In this document: positions 63,499 through 64,000 of the stretch, in pieces
How the letters are laid out: each line of letters starts with the position of its first letter
Numbering within the stretch: position 1 is the stretch's first letter
Source of the DNA: Lamellibrachia columna
Taxonomy: Eukaryota > Annelida > Polychaeta > Sabellida > Siboglinidae
NCBI GenBank assembly: GCA_963662155.1
Contig: OY759266.1
Coordinates: 12,387,835-12,451,834 of the forward strand
Reading direction: 5' to 3'
DNA: 64,000 nucleotides
Translations under genes and position numbers: made by a program
The notes under the pieces: model-generated
Database searches by the model: none
Told to the model about the DNA's origin: nothing
Seen by the model: the letters and a program-made list of their open reading frames with translations, nothing else

Positions 63499-63812
63499 TG
63501 TCGGGGCAAGTCAGCCCAGGGGCCGAGGCAAGTTCGTCCCGCACGTACTTTAAACATCAAATACACAAGAACAGTGCAGTTTTGTTTTATTTTTATGTAA
63601 AAAACGTCATGTTTGTGACAGACATTCTGTTAGAAATCCTCACAAATTCTGTTTTATCTATGAAATAAACCAGGCAAACAAAAGACAAGGTTTGGCACTT
63701 TATCAGAGTGCGTGTTAGTGGGTTTATGTTCACAAGTGATCCTGAGCATTTTACATCAGATATCCTAGGGGCGAACTTGCCCCGTGGCACATAGGCGGAC
63801 GTGCCCCAACAC
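63499..63812. mobile_element. 314-bp inverted-repeat element (GGGGCAAGT type)
   Basis: The left end TGTCGGGGCAAGTCAGCCC plus an inner box GGCAAGTTCGTCCC mirror the right end. Reverse complemented, the right end reads TGTTGGGGCACGTCCGCC plus GGGGCAAGTTCGCCCC. The imperfect ~40-bp inverted repeats enclose a non-coding body. The target duplication is unclear. It resembles the 35.5 and 36.5 kb elements in having doubled GGGGCA...CCC boxes. Confidence 0.7.
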
Positions 63813-64000
63813 ACAGACATATTTGGTGGGGGCAACTAAATATCACTGACACTGGATAGAGCAACAACGTAAGATCCAAACAATAGCTCTCATATAAGGG
63901 CTTTACTCAGCACCCTTGATGTCTAACCAATGCCACTTACAAGTACTGAAATTTGATCGTACCAAAACTTTAAATAATTTACTTTCAGTCACCAAAATCA
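63813..64000. other. No gene seen; intron of the raftlin-like gene
   Basis: AT-rich DNA to the window edge. Confidence 0.4.

Noticed and set aside
62970..63544. Gly-Trp-Val repeat protein
   Set aside because: Translation of the (CACC)n microsatellite in the raftlin-like intron.

Overview
The window is nuclear DNA from a metazoan, most likely a marine invertebrate; the phylum cannot be fixed from sequence alone. Supporting evidence is GT-AG introns, a eukaryotic tRNA-Gly gene, C2H2 zinc-finger exons, tRNA-derived SINEs, CR1/jockey-like LINEs, Ty3/gypsy elements, pogo-like DNA transposons and abundant micro- and minisatellites. No operons, bacterial genes or CRISPR arrays are present.

Layout. 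1-2.2 kb: a possible exon, a tRNA-SINE-containing repeat, a purine tract and a GC-rich exon-like segment. 2.2-8.7 kb: telomere-like CCCTAA blocks and five successive tandem-repeat families. 8.7-12.5 kb: mostly non-coding, with a promoter-like YY1/ETS/NRF1 cluster and a decayed LINE fragment. 11.4-29.6 kb: the most informative region. At least three partial minus-strand copies of a KCTD3/SHKBP1-type gene (WD40 part) lie head to tail. They are broken by a LINE, a SINE, a premature stop, a lost splice acceptor and an in-frame exon deletion. A nearly intact Ty3/gypsy element with 120-bp LTRs sits inside another LINE's ORF1 in this region. 29.6-37 kb: exon-like pieces, a gag fragment and a pogo/Tigger-type transposase broken into two opposed copies, with related small inverted-repeat elements around one of them. 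37.4 kb: one intact tRNA-Gly(GCC) gene whose 5' flank recurs inverted at 39.5 kb. 39.7-51.3 kb: a run of dead retroelements (gypsy, LINE, gypsy, LINE), one with a 10-copy 24-bp repeat grown inside its reverse transcriptase. 52.4-54.2 kb: another LINE copy. 54.8-56.3 kb: a two-exon, eight-finger C2H2 gene that looks intact. 56.5-60.1 kb: a 176-bp palindrome and a 1.26-kb TA-flanked inverted-repeat element containing a LINE tail. 61.1-63.1 kb: a LINE copy directly upstream of the first two exons of a raftlin-like gene that continues beyond the right edge.

The host genes that look alive are the tRNA-Gly, the zinc-finger gene and the raftlin-like gene. The KCTD3-like pieces look like decaying duplicates. 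No gene cluster acts as one pathway. The window is best read as a repeat-rich accessory region in which nested insertions can be ordered in time.
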